Assembly (NCBI RefSeq): GCF_000154785.2
Contig: NC_015730.1
Location: forward strand, 1,984,001 to 2,048,000
Reading direction: 5' to 3'
DNA from: Roseobacter litoralis Och 149
GTDB taxonomy: Bacteria > Pseudomonadota > Alphaproteobacteria > Rhodobacterales > Rhodobacteraceae
Length of the DNA stretch: 64,000 bases
Each line of letters opens with the position of its first letter. The first letter of the stretch is position 1. The notes under the pieces are model-generated. The model saw nothing but the letters and a program-made list of their open reading frames with translations, searched no databases and was not told the origin of the DNA. Shown here one piece after another: positions 1-7,016 of this stretch. A program made the translations under genes and the position numbers.

Positions 1-456
1 CTCAACCGCACGCGCACAGGCAAATCCATGCGCGCCTATTCCGACAACGAAGACCTCGCCTTGCTCTCCGGCATCAACCCCGAACGTGTCGTGATGATTA
101 CCTGGCTGATCGTCGCGGGCCTCGCCACCATCGCGGGCGTGCTTTACGGGCTGGATAAGTCGTTCAAACCCTTTACCTATTTCCAACTGCTTCTGCCGAT
201 CTTCGCCTCCGCCATCGTCGGGGGCCTCGGCAATCCGCTTGGGGCGATTGCAGGCGGATTCGTGATCGCCTTTTCCGAAGTAACCGTGACCTACGCGTGG
301 AAAAAAGTTCTGACGTACCTCATGCCCGAAAACCTTGAACCCAGCGGCCTCGTGCAGCTTTTGTCGACGGATTACAAACTCGCAGTGAGCTTTCTGATCC
401 TGCTGATCGTGCTGTTGTTCAAGCCGACCGGATTGTTCAAAGGGAAATCAGTATGA
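1..456 (+). CDS. livH: Branched-chain amino acid ABC transporter permease LivH (C-terminal part)
   Basis: The frame is open from the left edge, so this is the last 151 residues of a longer protein. It is one of the two inner-membrane permeases of a high-affinity branched-chain amino acid (or related amide/urea) importer. Visible are a conserved stretch that includes SGINPERV, then hydrophobic segments with the ASAIVGGLGNPLGAIAGG motif typical of LivH, and a final KPTGLFKG end. The stop overlaps the start of the next gene by four bases (ATGA), as expected for translationally coupled livH-livM. The substrate cannot be read from the permease alone. Confidence 0.93.
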   Translation, partial: LNRTRTGKSMRAYSDNEDLALLSGINPERVVMITWLIVAGLATIAGVLYGLDKSFKPFTYFQLLLPIFASAIVGGLGNPLGAIAGGFVIAFSEVTVTYAWKKVLTYLMPENLEPSGLVQLLSTDYKLAVSFLILLIVLLFKPTGLFKGKSV

Positions 457-1769
457 ACTCGGCGCTGAAAAATACCATGCTATTTGCGATCGTGGGCGCA
501 ATGATCCTCTACACCGGGTTCACGCAAAGCTGGAATACAGCGCTTGTGATTGTCAACATGGGGCTGATTTCGGCGATCATGGCGCTGGGTGTGAACCTGC
601 AATGGGGGTTTGCGGGGCTGTTCAACGTCGGCATCATGGGCTTTGTGGCCCTTGGCGGCTTGGCTGCGGTTTTGATCGGAACGCCCGCGACACCCGGCGC
701 ATGGAGCGCGGGGGGCTGGAATATCCTGAGCGCTTTCGTCTTTGCCCTCGTGATGGTGGTTGTGGTTGTCATTGTGCGCCGGCGTATGGACGCTGGCTGG
801 CCACGTAAAATCGTCGTGCTGGCGCTGCTGGTCTTTGGTTTTTTCGTCTATCGTGCCTTGTTCGATCCCGGTGTCGATGCGATCGAGTCGATAAACCCGG
901 CGGCGACAGGCAATATCGGCGGGCTTGGGATAGATCGCGGGCTTTGGGTGACGCTGGCTTGGCCGGTTGGGGGTCTGTTTGCGGCCGCTGCGGCGTGGAT
1001 CATTGGCAAAACCGCGCTGGGTTTGCGCTCGGACTATCTGGCGATTGCCACGCTCGGCATTGCGGAGATCATTATCGCCGTTCTCAAGAACGAGGACTGG
1101 CTCGCACGCGGTGTGAAAAACGTCGTGGGCCTGCCGCGTCCGACGCCCTATGAAATCGATCTGCAAAACGACCCGGCTTTCGTGGAACGCGCCGCAGGCT
1201 TTGGAGTTGATGCGGTCACCGCCTCGACGCTCTATGTCAAGCTGATGTATGCAGGGCTCTTTACGGTTGTGCTGGTGGTCCTGCTGGTTCTGGCGCAGCG
1301 CGCGCTGCACAGTCCGTGGGGCCGGATGATGCGCGCCATTCGCGACAATGAAGTCGCCGCCGAGGCGATGGGCAAGGACGTCACCGCGCGGCATTTGCAA
1401 ATCTTTGTTCTGGGGTCTGCCATTTGCGGCATTGCCGGGGCAATGATGACGACATTGGACGGCCAGCTGACGCCCGGCACCTATCAACCCTTGCGCTTTA
1501 CCTTTCTGGTCTGGGTCATGGTCATCGTGGGCGGGTCCGGCAACAATTTCGGCGCGATCTTGGGCGGCTTTCTGATCTGGTTCCTCTGGGTGCAGGTCGA
1601 GCCGATGGGCTTGTGGCTGATGCAATTGATAACATCTGGCATGGCCGATGGATCAGCACTCAAGGCGCATCTGATCGAATCTGCAGCGCATATGCGGCTC
1701 TTTACCATGGGGATGGTCTTGCTGTTGGTCCTGCGGTTCAGCCCACGCGGTCTCATCCCTGAAAAGTAA
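453..1769 (+). CDS. livM: Branched-chain amino acid ABC transporter permease LivM
   Basis: Second permease of the Liv-type importer, 438 residues, with about ten hydrophobic segments. The family signatures are clear: GVNLQWGFAGLFNVGIMGF near the N-terminus, LRSDYLAIATLGIAEII in the middle, and GRMMRAIRDNEVAAEAMGKD followed by GGSGNNFGAILGG towards the C-terminus. It starts with ATG inside the livH stop. A longer than usual hydrophobic segment (about residues 88-145) lies between the first two motifs. It ends 10 bp from the convergent HerA-like gene. The ATPases and binding protein are not in the window downstream and are presumably upstream. Confidence 0.95.
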   Translation: MNSALKNTMLFAIVGAMILYTGFTQSWNTALVIVNMGLISAIMALGVNLQWGFAGLFNVGIMGFVALGGLAAVLIGTPATPGAWSAGGWNILSAFVFALVMVVVVVIVRRRMDAGWPRKIVVLALLVFGFFVYRALFDPGVDAIESINPAATGNIGGLGIDRGLWVTLAWPVGGLFAAAAAWIIGKTALGLRSDYLAIATLGIAEIIIAVLKNEDWLARGVKNVVGLPRPTPYEIDLQNDPAFVERAAGFGVDAVTASTLYVKLMYAGLFTVVLVVLLVLAQRALHSPWGRMMRAIRDNEVAAEAMGKDVTARHLQIFVLGSAICGIAGAMMTTLDGQLTPGTYQPLRFTFLVWVMVIVGGSGNNFGAILGGFLIWFLWVQVEPMGLWLMQLITSGMADGSALKAHLIESAAHMRLFTMGMVLLLVLRFSPRGLIPEK

Positions 1770-1779
1770 CAGCGTGAAA

Positions 1780-3351
1780 CTAGCGCCCTTTGAACAGACT
1801 GCCGAGAATACCGCGCACCATCCGACGACCCGTTGTCCCGCTTAACTCCTTGAGCACGGCATTGGTGAGGGCTGAACCAATTGTTTCAGGTTGCTTGCGC
1901 GCGCGGGTGCTGCGCCGCGATGTTGATCGGGCAACCCGCTGACCACTGTAGCGCCGCGCGGCGTTGAATTCGCGCTCTAGCGCCGAGGCCTGTTCCGCCA
2001 GGTCTTCAGAGTGTTCCGCTTCCTGCGATGCCGCATCCGCGCGCTGTTTCAGGATTTCATAGGCTGACTTGCGATCAACCGTCTTATTATAACGCGCCGC
2101 CATATCTGATTGCGCCATGATGTCAGCCCGCTCAGTAGCGGAGATTGGTCCAAGATGGGATGACGGGGGGCGGATCAACGTCCGCTCAACGACGCCGGGC
2201 ACACCTTTCTTCTCAAGCATTGACGTCACGGCTTCGCCGACCCCGACTTCACGGATTGCGATTTCCGTGTCGAATTCAGGATTCTCACGATAGGTATCCG
2301 CCGCCATCCGCAGCTCTTTCTTGTCCTTGGCCGTGAAGGCACGCAGCGCATGCTGGATACGGTTGCCAAGTTGCCCGAGGATGTCTTCGGGCACATCTGC
2401 GGGGTTCTGGGTGATGAAATAGACACCGACCCCTTTGGACCGGATCAGCCGCGCGACCTGCTCAACCTTATCCACCAACGCTTTGGGGGCATCATCGAAA
2501 AGCAGATGCGCCTCGTCAAAGAAAAACACCAGTTTGGGTTTGTCGGGATCCCCCACTTCAGGCAGTTCTTCAAAGAGTTCTGAAAGCAACCACAGCAGGA
2601 AGGTTGCGTAAAGCGCTGGGGCCCCCATCAGCTTGTCTGCGGCAAGAATGTTGATCTGCCCGCGCCCCTGCGAATCCCTGCGCATCAGGTCGGAAAGCTG
2701 CAGCGCAGGTTCCCCAAAGAGGCCGGTGCCACCTTGGTTTTCCAGCACCAACAAACGACGCTGAATCGCCCCGATAGAACTTGAAGAGACATTGCCATAT
2801 CGCAAGGCCAAGGTTTTGGCATTTTCACCGATCCAGACCAGCAAAGACTGCAAATCCTTCAGATCAAGCAGCGGCAACCCTTCCTCATCTGCGAGCCGGA
2901 AGGCGATATTGATGATACCCTCCTGCGCCTCAGTCAGATTGAGCAGGCGTGACAATAGCAGCGGCCCCATCTCTGACACGGTTGTGCGCACGGGGTGCCC
3001 TTGATCTCCGAAAACATCCCAGAACGTGACCGGAAACGCGTCATAGGAAAAGTTTGCAAACCCTATCTTTGCAGCCCGTTCACTGAAGGGCGCGTGTAGC
3101 TTATGCGTGGGGCTGCCTGCTTTGGCCAACCCGGACAAATCACCCTTAACATCCGATAGAAATACAGGGACTCCGGCATTTGCAAACCCCTCAGCCAGAA
3201 TTTGCAAAGTTACGGTTTTCCCCGTTCCCGTCGCCCCGGCAATGAGGCCATGCCGATTGGCGTAATCGAGTTTCAGAAATTGTTGGGTCGCATATTCCGG
3301 ACCGCCACCACCGATGAAAATATCTGATGTCACGCTGCTTTTTCCAATCAC
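1780..3351 (-). CDS. HerA-like ATPase of the DUF853 family
   Basis: A 523-residue cytoplasmic P-loop ATPase. The Walker A motif GATGTGKTVT is near residue 40 and the Walker B motif LVFFFDEAHLLF near residue 270, the arrangement of the HerA/FtsK superfamily C-terminal domain family formerly called DUF853 (YjgR in E. coli). The C-terminal 120 residues are charged, with an Arg-rich stretch (SRRSTRARK), possibly nucleic-acid binding. The cellular role of this family is not established; related HerA proteins act in DNA processing. It is transcribed alone, convergent with livM, and its start faces the intergenic region with the candidate small RNAs. Confidence 0.85.
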   Translation of the reverse strand: MIGKSSVTSDIFIGGGGPEYATQQFLKLDYANRHGLIAGATGTGKTVTLQILAEGFANAGVPVFLSDVKGDLSGLAKAGSPTHKLHAPFSERAAKIGFANFSYDAFPVTFWDVFGDQGHPVRTTVSEMGPLLLSRLLNLTEAQEGIINIAFRLADEEGLPLLDLKDLQSLLVWIGENAKTLALRYGNVSSSSIGAIQRRLLVLENQGGTGLFGEPALQLSDLMRRDSQGRGQINILAADKLMGAPALYATFLLWLLSELFEELPEVGDPDKPKLVFFFDEAHLLFDDAPKALVDKVEQVARLIRSKGVGVYFITQNPADVPEDILGQLGNRIQHALRAFTAKDKKELRMAADTYRENPEFDTEIAIREVGVGEAVTSMLEKKGVPGVVERTLIRPPSSHLGPISATERADIMAQSDMAARYNKTVDRKSAYEILKQRADAASQEAEHSEDLAEQASALEREFNAARRYSGQRVARSTSRRSTRARKQPETIGSALTNAVLKELSGTTGRRMVRGILGSLFKGR

Positions 3352-3438
3352 TTCTATTCTTGTAGGATGACCATACGTTTTTAACCTTTCAGGGCCATAG
3401 TAAATTTGACCGACGTCGATTCATGTCCTTTTGGCGTT

Positions 3439-3489
3439 GGTCTCCTCCCTGTTAGACTGGCCGTGCCAATTATTGGTACGGCCTTTTTT
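3439..3489 (+). ncRNA. Candidate small RNA 1 with anti-Shine-Dalgarno loop and terminator
   Basis: Two consecutive hairpins on the plus strand and no open frame. The first (GGTCT at 3439-3443 pairing with AGACT at 3454-3458, last pair G:U) carries the loop CCTCCCTGTT, which exposes CCTCCC, a sequence complementary to Shine-Dalgarno sites. The second is a strong intrinsic terminator. Anti-SD hairpin plus terminator is the architecture described for CcsR/cuckoo-type sRNAs in Rhodobacter. The 5' end is unknown and no convincing promoter was found, so the coordinates cover only the structured part. Function is inferred. Confidence 0.5.
3459..3489 (+). terminator. Intrinsic terminator of candidate small RNA 1
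   Basis: GGCCGTGCCAA (3459-3469), loop TTA, TTGGTACGGCC (3473-3483): an 11-pair stem with one G:U pair, followed by six T. No plus-strand gene ends upstream of it (the neighbour is a minus-strand gene starting at 3351), so it must end a transcript that begins in the intergenic region. Confidence 0.8.
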
Positions 3490-3529
3490 CAAAACTGGGT
3501 TCTTATATGAATAATCAGAGTTTTAGCTG

Positions 3530-3558
3530 TTGACGGGTCGAGCGGTGTTTCGTACCTT
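3530..3558 (+). promoter_or_regulatory. Candidate sigma-70 promoter of small RNA 2
   Basis: TTGACG at 3530-3535 and TACCTT at 3553-3558, separated by 17 bases. The -35 box is five of six to consensus, the -10 box is weak (3 of 6). It would start a transcript near 3565 that ends at the terminator at 3606-3634. Confidence 0.5.
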
Positions 3559-3564
3559 TACAAA

Positions 3565-3634
3565 AATAAGTCGGCCAGTCCGACGGGGAGAAGAAATACG
3601 AGAGAGGGAATGCGGTTTCGCGTTCCCTTTTTTT
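3565..3634 (+). ncRNA. Candidate small RNA 2, about 70 nt
   Basis: Bounded by a promoter-like pair of boxes and a strong intrinsic terminator, with no open frame. The predicted RNA has a small hairpin (GTCGG 3570-3574, loop CCAGT, CCGAC 3580-3584), a purine-rich linker beginning GGGGAGAAG, and the terminator. The linker and the GAGAGGG stretch are partly complementary to the CTCCC loop of small RNA 1 lying 100 bases upstream; whether that matters is unknown. It is separate from the ialB transcript, which has its own promoter at 3687-3715. Confidence 0.5.
3606..3634 (+). terminator. Intrinsic terminator of candidate small RNA 2
   Basis: GGGAATGCG (3606-3614), loop GTTT, CGCGTTCCC (3619-3627), a 9-pair stem with one G:U, followed by seven T. 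It precedes the ialB promoter by about 50 bases. Confidence 0.85.
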
Positions 3635-3686
3635 GTGATCTGCCCCTGAAAAGAAGTGTTTTGGCGCAAAATTGAAGGCATTCGGC

Positions 3687-3715
3687 CTGACAGTCTTTTG
3701 CGAGCGTGCTAGATC
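3687..3715 (+). promoter_or_regulatory. Candidate promoter of the ialB-family gene
   Basis: CTGACA (3687-3692) and TAGATC (3710-3715) with a 17-base spacer, 28 bases upstream of the start codon chosen at 3744. The boxes match sigma-70 consensus at five and four positions. Confidence 0.5.
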
Positions 3716-3743
3716 ATCACCAAACATCCAAGACGGAGCCAAC

Positions 3744-4349
3744 ATGTCCAGAACATCTCGAGTTTTTTCCGCATTCGCCTTGATGGCGGCGGGTTTTTTG
3801 ACCGCACCCATGAGCGTGCATGCGCAAGACGCGACGCAAGGCGAGTTAACCGGCGAAGGGCTCGCATTGGGTACTGAAGTCGACGACACACCGCGTCCGG
3901 GCGATACCTACATACGAGAGACTTTTCAGGACTGGTCGCTGCGTTGCGTTGTCGTCGAGGACGCGGATGATCTGTGCCAGATGTATCAGCTTTTGTCAGA
4001 TGGCAATGGCTCTCCGGTGGCTGAGTTCACCATGTTCCGTCTGCCTGAGGGCAGCCAGGCTGCCGCAGGTGCAACCATAGTCGTTCCCCTCGAAACGGCA
4101 TTGGCCGAACAGTTGGCGATAAAGGTCGATGACCAGACCGGACGCAAGTATCCTTACGCCTATTGCAACACCATCGGGTGTTATGCCCGGATCGGCCTGA
4201 CGTCTGCTGATGTCGATTTGTACAAGCGCGGCGCGCAGGCTGTGCTGTCCATTGTGCCCATCGCGGCACCGGATCAACGTGTCAATGTGACCTTGTCGCT
4301 GAAAGGGTTTACAGCCGCTTTCGAGGCGTCTTCATTTCTTACCCAATAG
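3744..4349 (+). CDS. Invasion associated locus B (IalB) family protein
   Basis: A 201-residue exported protein. The start at 3744 is preferred because it gives a clean signal peptide (SRTSRVFSAFALMAAGFLTA...VHAQ, cleavage after about residue 28) and has GACGGAG upstream; an in-frame ATG 24 codons earlier would spoil the signal. The mature part has four cysteines in two pairs (CVVVEDADDLC and CNTIGC), as in the periplasmic IalB family, where they likely form disulfides. IalB was named for red-cell invasion in Bartonella, but the family is widespread in non-pathogenic alphaproteobacteria and its function there is unknown. Transcribed alone. Confidence 0.88.
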   Translation: MSRTSRVFSAFALMAAGFLTAPMSVHAQDATQGELTGEGLALGTEVDDTPRPGDTYIRETFQDWSLRCVVVEDADDLCQMYQLLSDGNGSPVAEFTMFRLPEGSQAAAGATIVVPLETALAEQLAIKVDDQTGRKYPYAYCNTIGCYARIGLTSADVDLYKRGAQAVLSIVPIAAPDQRVNVTLSLKGFTAAFEASSFLTQ

Positions 4350-4376
4350 GGTTGCGTCCAGCATCGCGGTGCGGGT

Positions 4377-5585
4377 TCAAACCTTGCGCAGGGCCAGCAC
4401 CGCGTTCATGCCCCCAAAGGCGAAAGCGTTGGACAAGGCGACGGTGACTTTCGCATCGCGCGCCTCATTGGGAACCACATCGAGCGCACATTCCGGATCA
4501 GGTTCCTGATAGCCAATGGTCGGGGCAATCACCCCGTCCCGCAGCGCCATAATGCAGGCGAGTAATTCGACAGCACCGGTGCCGCCAATCAAATGACCAT
4601 GCATGGATTTGGTGGATGACATCATCAATTTGTCCGCATGCGGTCCAAACACATCTGCCACCGCGGCGCACTCGGTTTTATCGTTGGCCGCAGTGCCTGT
4701 GCCATGCGCGTTTATATATCCCACCTCATCCCGGTTCAGGCCCGCATCGCTCAACGCGCCGGCCATCGCGCGCGCCGCCCCGTTCTTGGAGGGCATAACA
4801 ATATCGGCCGCATCAGACGACATGGCAAAACCCACGACTTCGCATAGAATGTCGGCGCCGCGCTTTTTGGCCGCTTCATAGTCCTCAAAAACAAAGACCC
4901 CTGCTCCTTCGCCCTGCACCATCCCATTGCGGTTGGCCGAGAACGGACGGCAGGCGTCGCGCGACATGACACGCAGCCCTTCCCAGGCTTTGACGCCGCC
5001 AAAACACAGCATGGATTCCGATCCGCCGGTGATCATGACAGGCGCCAGCCCGGACCTTACCATCATGAAGGCCTGCGCCATGGCGTGATTTGACGATGCG
5101 CAGGCGGTCGAAACCGTAAACGAGGGGCCTTTGAGGTTATGCTGCATGCTGACATGAGAGGCAGCCGCGTTGTTCATCAACTTGGGAACGACAAACGGAT
5201 GCACGCGGTTTTTGCCGTCCTCGTACACGGAACGATAGTTGTCATCCCAAGTGCTCACACCGCCGCCCGCCGTGCCCAACACGACGCCGGATTTGGCCGC
5301 AAGGTCGCCGGAAAAGCTCAACCCCGATTGTGCGATTGCTTCACTGGCAGCCGCCAGTGTAAATTGCGTAAAACGGTCATAGAGGGAAATTTGCTGACGA
5401 TTGTAGCGTCCTTCGGCCTCAAAACCGCGCACCTGCCCCCCGATCTGTATCGACAAGCGTTCAACATCCCGCAGCGCCAGTGGGCCGATGCCGCACACGC
5501 CCTCCCGCATCGCCGCAAGTGTTGTGGGAACGTCATGGCCCAAGGCGTTGATGGTGCCTGCCCCGGTGATCACCACACGTTTCAT
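4377..5585 (-). CDS. Beta-ketoacyl-ACP synthase II-type, NodE-like, partner of the adjacent ACP
   Basis: A 402-residue condensing enzyme that would extend an acyl chain on an acyl carrier protein. The catalytic cysteine lies in VSTACASSNHAM (about residue 162) and the two active-site histidines in NAHGTGTAANDKTE and KSMHGHLIGG. It starts 6 bp after the stop of an ACP gene, and this ACP-KAS pair sits directly behind lpxD. Length and gene pairing resemble NodE/NodF and the special lipid A acyl systems of rhizobia rather than housekeeping fabF/acpP, which normally lie together with fabD and fabG. I therefore infer a dedicated acyl-chain role in the envelope; the product is not readable from sequence. 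Confidence 0.85.
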   Translation of the reverse strand: MKRVVITGAGTINALGHDVPTTLAAMREGVCGIGPLALRDVERLSIQIGGQVRGFEAEGRYNRQQISLYDRFTQFTLAAASEAIAQSGLSFSGDLAAKSGVVLGTAGGGVSTWDDNYRSVYEDGKNRVHPFVVPKLMNNAAASHVSMQHNLKGPSFTVSTACASSNHAMAQAFMMVRSGLAPVMITGGSESMLCFGGVKAWEGLRVMSRDACRPFSANRNGMVQGEGAGVFVFEDYEAAKKRGADILCEVVGFAMSSDAADIVMPSKNGAARAMAGALSDAGLNRDEVGYINAHGTGTAANDKTECAAVADVFGPHADKLMMSSTKSMHGHLIGGTGAVELLACIMALRDGVIAPTIGYQEPDPECALDVVPNEARDAKVTVALSNAFAFGGMNAVLALRKV

Positions 5586-5591
5586 GCTATG

Positions 5592-5849
5592 TTAGCCCTG
5601 CTCTTTCTGCAGGCGGGTGATCCCTTCGACGATGGACGCGACTGAGGAGATGTCAAAGTCGCTTTCCGTCGGATTGTTGGCGTTAAACGGCACGGTGATG
5701 TCAAAGGTCTCCTCGATTGCAAAGATGCACTCCACGAGCCCCAGACTGTCTATGCCCAACTCTTCAAGCGTACTGCTCGCAGACACATCCGCAGGGTCAA
5801 GGACGGCATGCTCTGCGATGATGGAGATAACCTGATCCTGTGTGCTCAT
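5592..5849 (-). CDS. Acyl carrier protein, specialised
   Basis: An 85-residue acidic ACP. The phosphopantetheine attachment serine is Ser35 in LGIDSLGLVE. Start at 5849 (MSTQDQV) is chosen because the upstream 16 codons are not ACP-like. It differs from housekeeping AcpP (DSLDTVEL motif) and has the DSLGL form seen in NodF-type carriers. It is 34 bp behind lpxD and 6 bp before the ketoacyl synthase, so the three are probably co-transcribed. It is not the longer AcpXL carrier of rhizobial lipid A synthesis, as far as I can judge from the motif. Confidence 0.88.
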   Translation of the reverse strand: MSTQDQVISIIAEHAVLDPADVSASSTLEELGIDSLGLVECIFAIEETFDITVPFNANNPTESDFDISSVASIVEGITRLQKEQG

Positions 5850-5883
5850 CGGTTTGCCCTTATATCGTGCGCCTGCGGAGGAT

Positions 5884-6984
5884 TTAGTCACTACCACCTG
5901 ATTTGAAAACCGCTTTCTTTAACTCCGCGACGTCCAAGACCAGCCTTGGCAAGCGTCGGATCGCCTTGAAGATGTCGATTTGCTTGTCCATTCTGGTGGC
6001 AGGATAGCCCAGCACCACGCGCCCGGCCGGAATGGAGGACAGAACCTTGGTCCCGCCGCCGGTAATGACACGATCACCGATAAAGATGTTATCGCTGACC
6101 CCGGTCATCCCGCCCAGCACCACATTGTCCCCAACGACGGTTGAGCCTGCAACGCCGGAATGGCCACAGATCAGGCAATCCTTGCCGATAACCACGTTAT
6201 GTCCGATGTGCACGAAATTATCCATTTTACAGCCATCGCCAATGCGCGTGTCACGGATGGTGCCATTGTCAATGTTGACGCAGGCCCCCAGATCGACGTG
6301 ATCGCCAATGGTAACAGCGCCCAGAGAATGGATGCGCGTCCACCCCTGCGCTTGCGTATCCTGTTGATCGCCAAGCGTTTCTCGTACGGCTTCGATGCCT
6401 GATTTATCTTCGGTGACAAAGGAAAAACCATCCCCCCCGATGCGCACACCGGGCTGGGCGTAAAAGTGTGCGCCAATGCTTACGCGCGCGCCAATGCTGA
6501 CCTGTTCGCGCAACATCGCATTCGGACCCAGACGCGCGTTCCAGCCAATGAAACATTGCGGTCCGATCGTGCTATCCTCACCGATTACCGCGCCGGGGCC
6601 GATGACCGTCAAAGGGCCAATATTGACATTCGCGCCAATGTCAGCTGTCGGATCAATGATCGCGCTTGCGTGGATGCCCGGCGCAAACCCCTGCCCCGGA
6701 TCGAGCAGTTGGGTTAGACCCGACATGGCATAGCGTGGACGGCTGGGAATAATCGCAGCCTTTAATCCCAGCGCCTCCCAATCGGCACCCGGCCATAAAA
6801 CCGCAGCAATGGCCTGCCCCTGATCGAGTTTGGCGGCGTAATCGGCATTTGTGGCCATCGCCAACTGGCCGGTCGTGGCAGATTGCGGTTCTGCCACGCC
6901 ATTGATCTTCAGCTTCGTATCACCGAAGGATTCAGCACCAAGGGCTTTTGCAATGTCTTCAACGCTGAATTCCTGACGCGCCAT
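5884..6984 (-). CDS. lpxD: UDP-3-O-(3-hydroxyacyl)glucosamine N-acyltransferase
   Basis: Third step of lipid A synthesis: transfers a 3-hydroxyacyl chain from ACP to the 2-amino group of the glucosamine. The 366-residue protein has the N-terminal uridine-binding region (up to about residue 100) followed by left-handed beta-helix hexapeptide repeats (IGANVNIGPLTVIGPGAVIG and so on) and the catalytic-histidine region NFVHIGHNVVIG. The ATG at 6984 (MARQEFSV) is the likely start; the frame extends 28 codons further upstream without homology. Unusually lpxD is not in the bamA-fabZ-lpxA operon, which is 23 kb away, but between an L,D-transpeptidase gene (32 bp upstream) and an ACP/ketoacyl synthase pair. 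Confidence 0.95.
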   Translation of the reverse strand: MARQEFSVEDIAKALGAESFGDTKLKINGVAEPQSATTGQLAMATNADYAAKLDQGQAIAAVLWPGADWEALGLKAAIIPSRPRYAMSGLTQLLDPGQGFAPGIHASAIIDPTADIGANVNIGPLTVIGPGAVIGEDSTIGPQCFIGWNARLGPNAMLREQVSIGARVSIGAHFYAQPGVRIGGDGFSFVTEDKSGIEAVRETLGDQQDTQAQGWTRIHSLGAVTIGDHVDLGACVNIDNGTIRDTRIGDGCKMDNFVHIGHNVVIGKDCLICGHSGVAGSTVVGDNVVLGGMTGVSDNIFIGDRVITGGGTKVLSSIPAGRVVLGYPATRMDKQIDIFKAIRRLPRLVLDVAELKKAVFKSGGSD

Positions 6985-7016
6985 GCCGCTGCTCCCAGTG
7001 GTGTTACGCGCATGAC

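Noticed and set aside
480..1625. 381-codon open frame antisense to livM
   Set aside because: It lies fully opposite a clear permease gene, has a His/Gln/Arg-rich composition typical of reverse-frame translation in GC-rich DNA and no ribosome site or homology.
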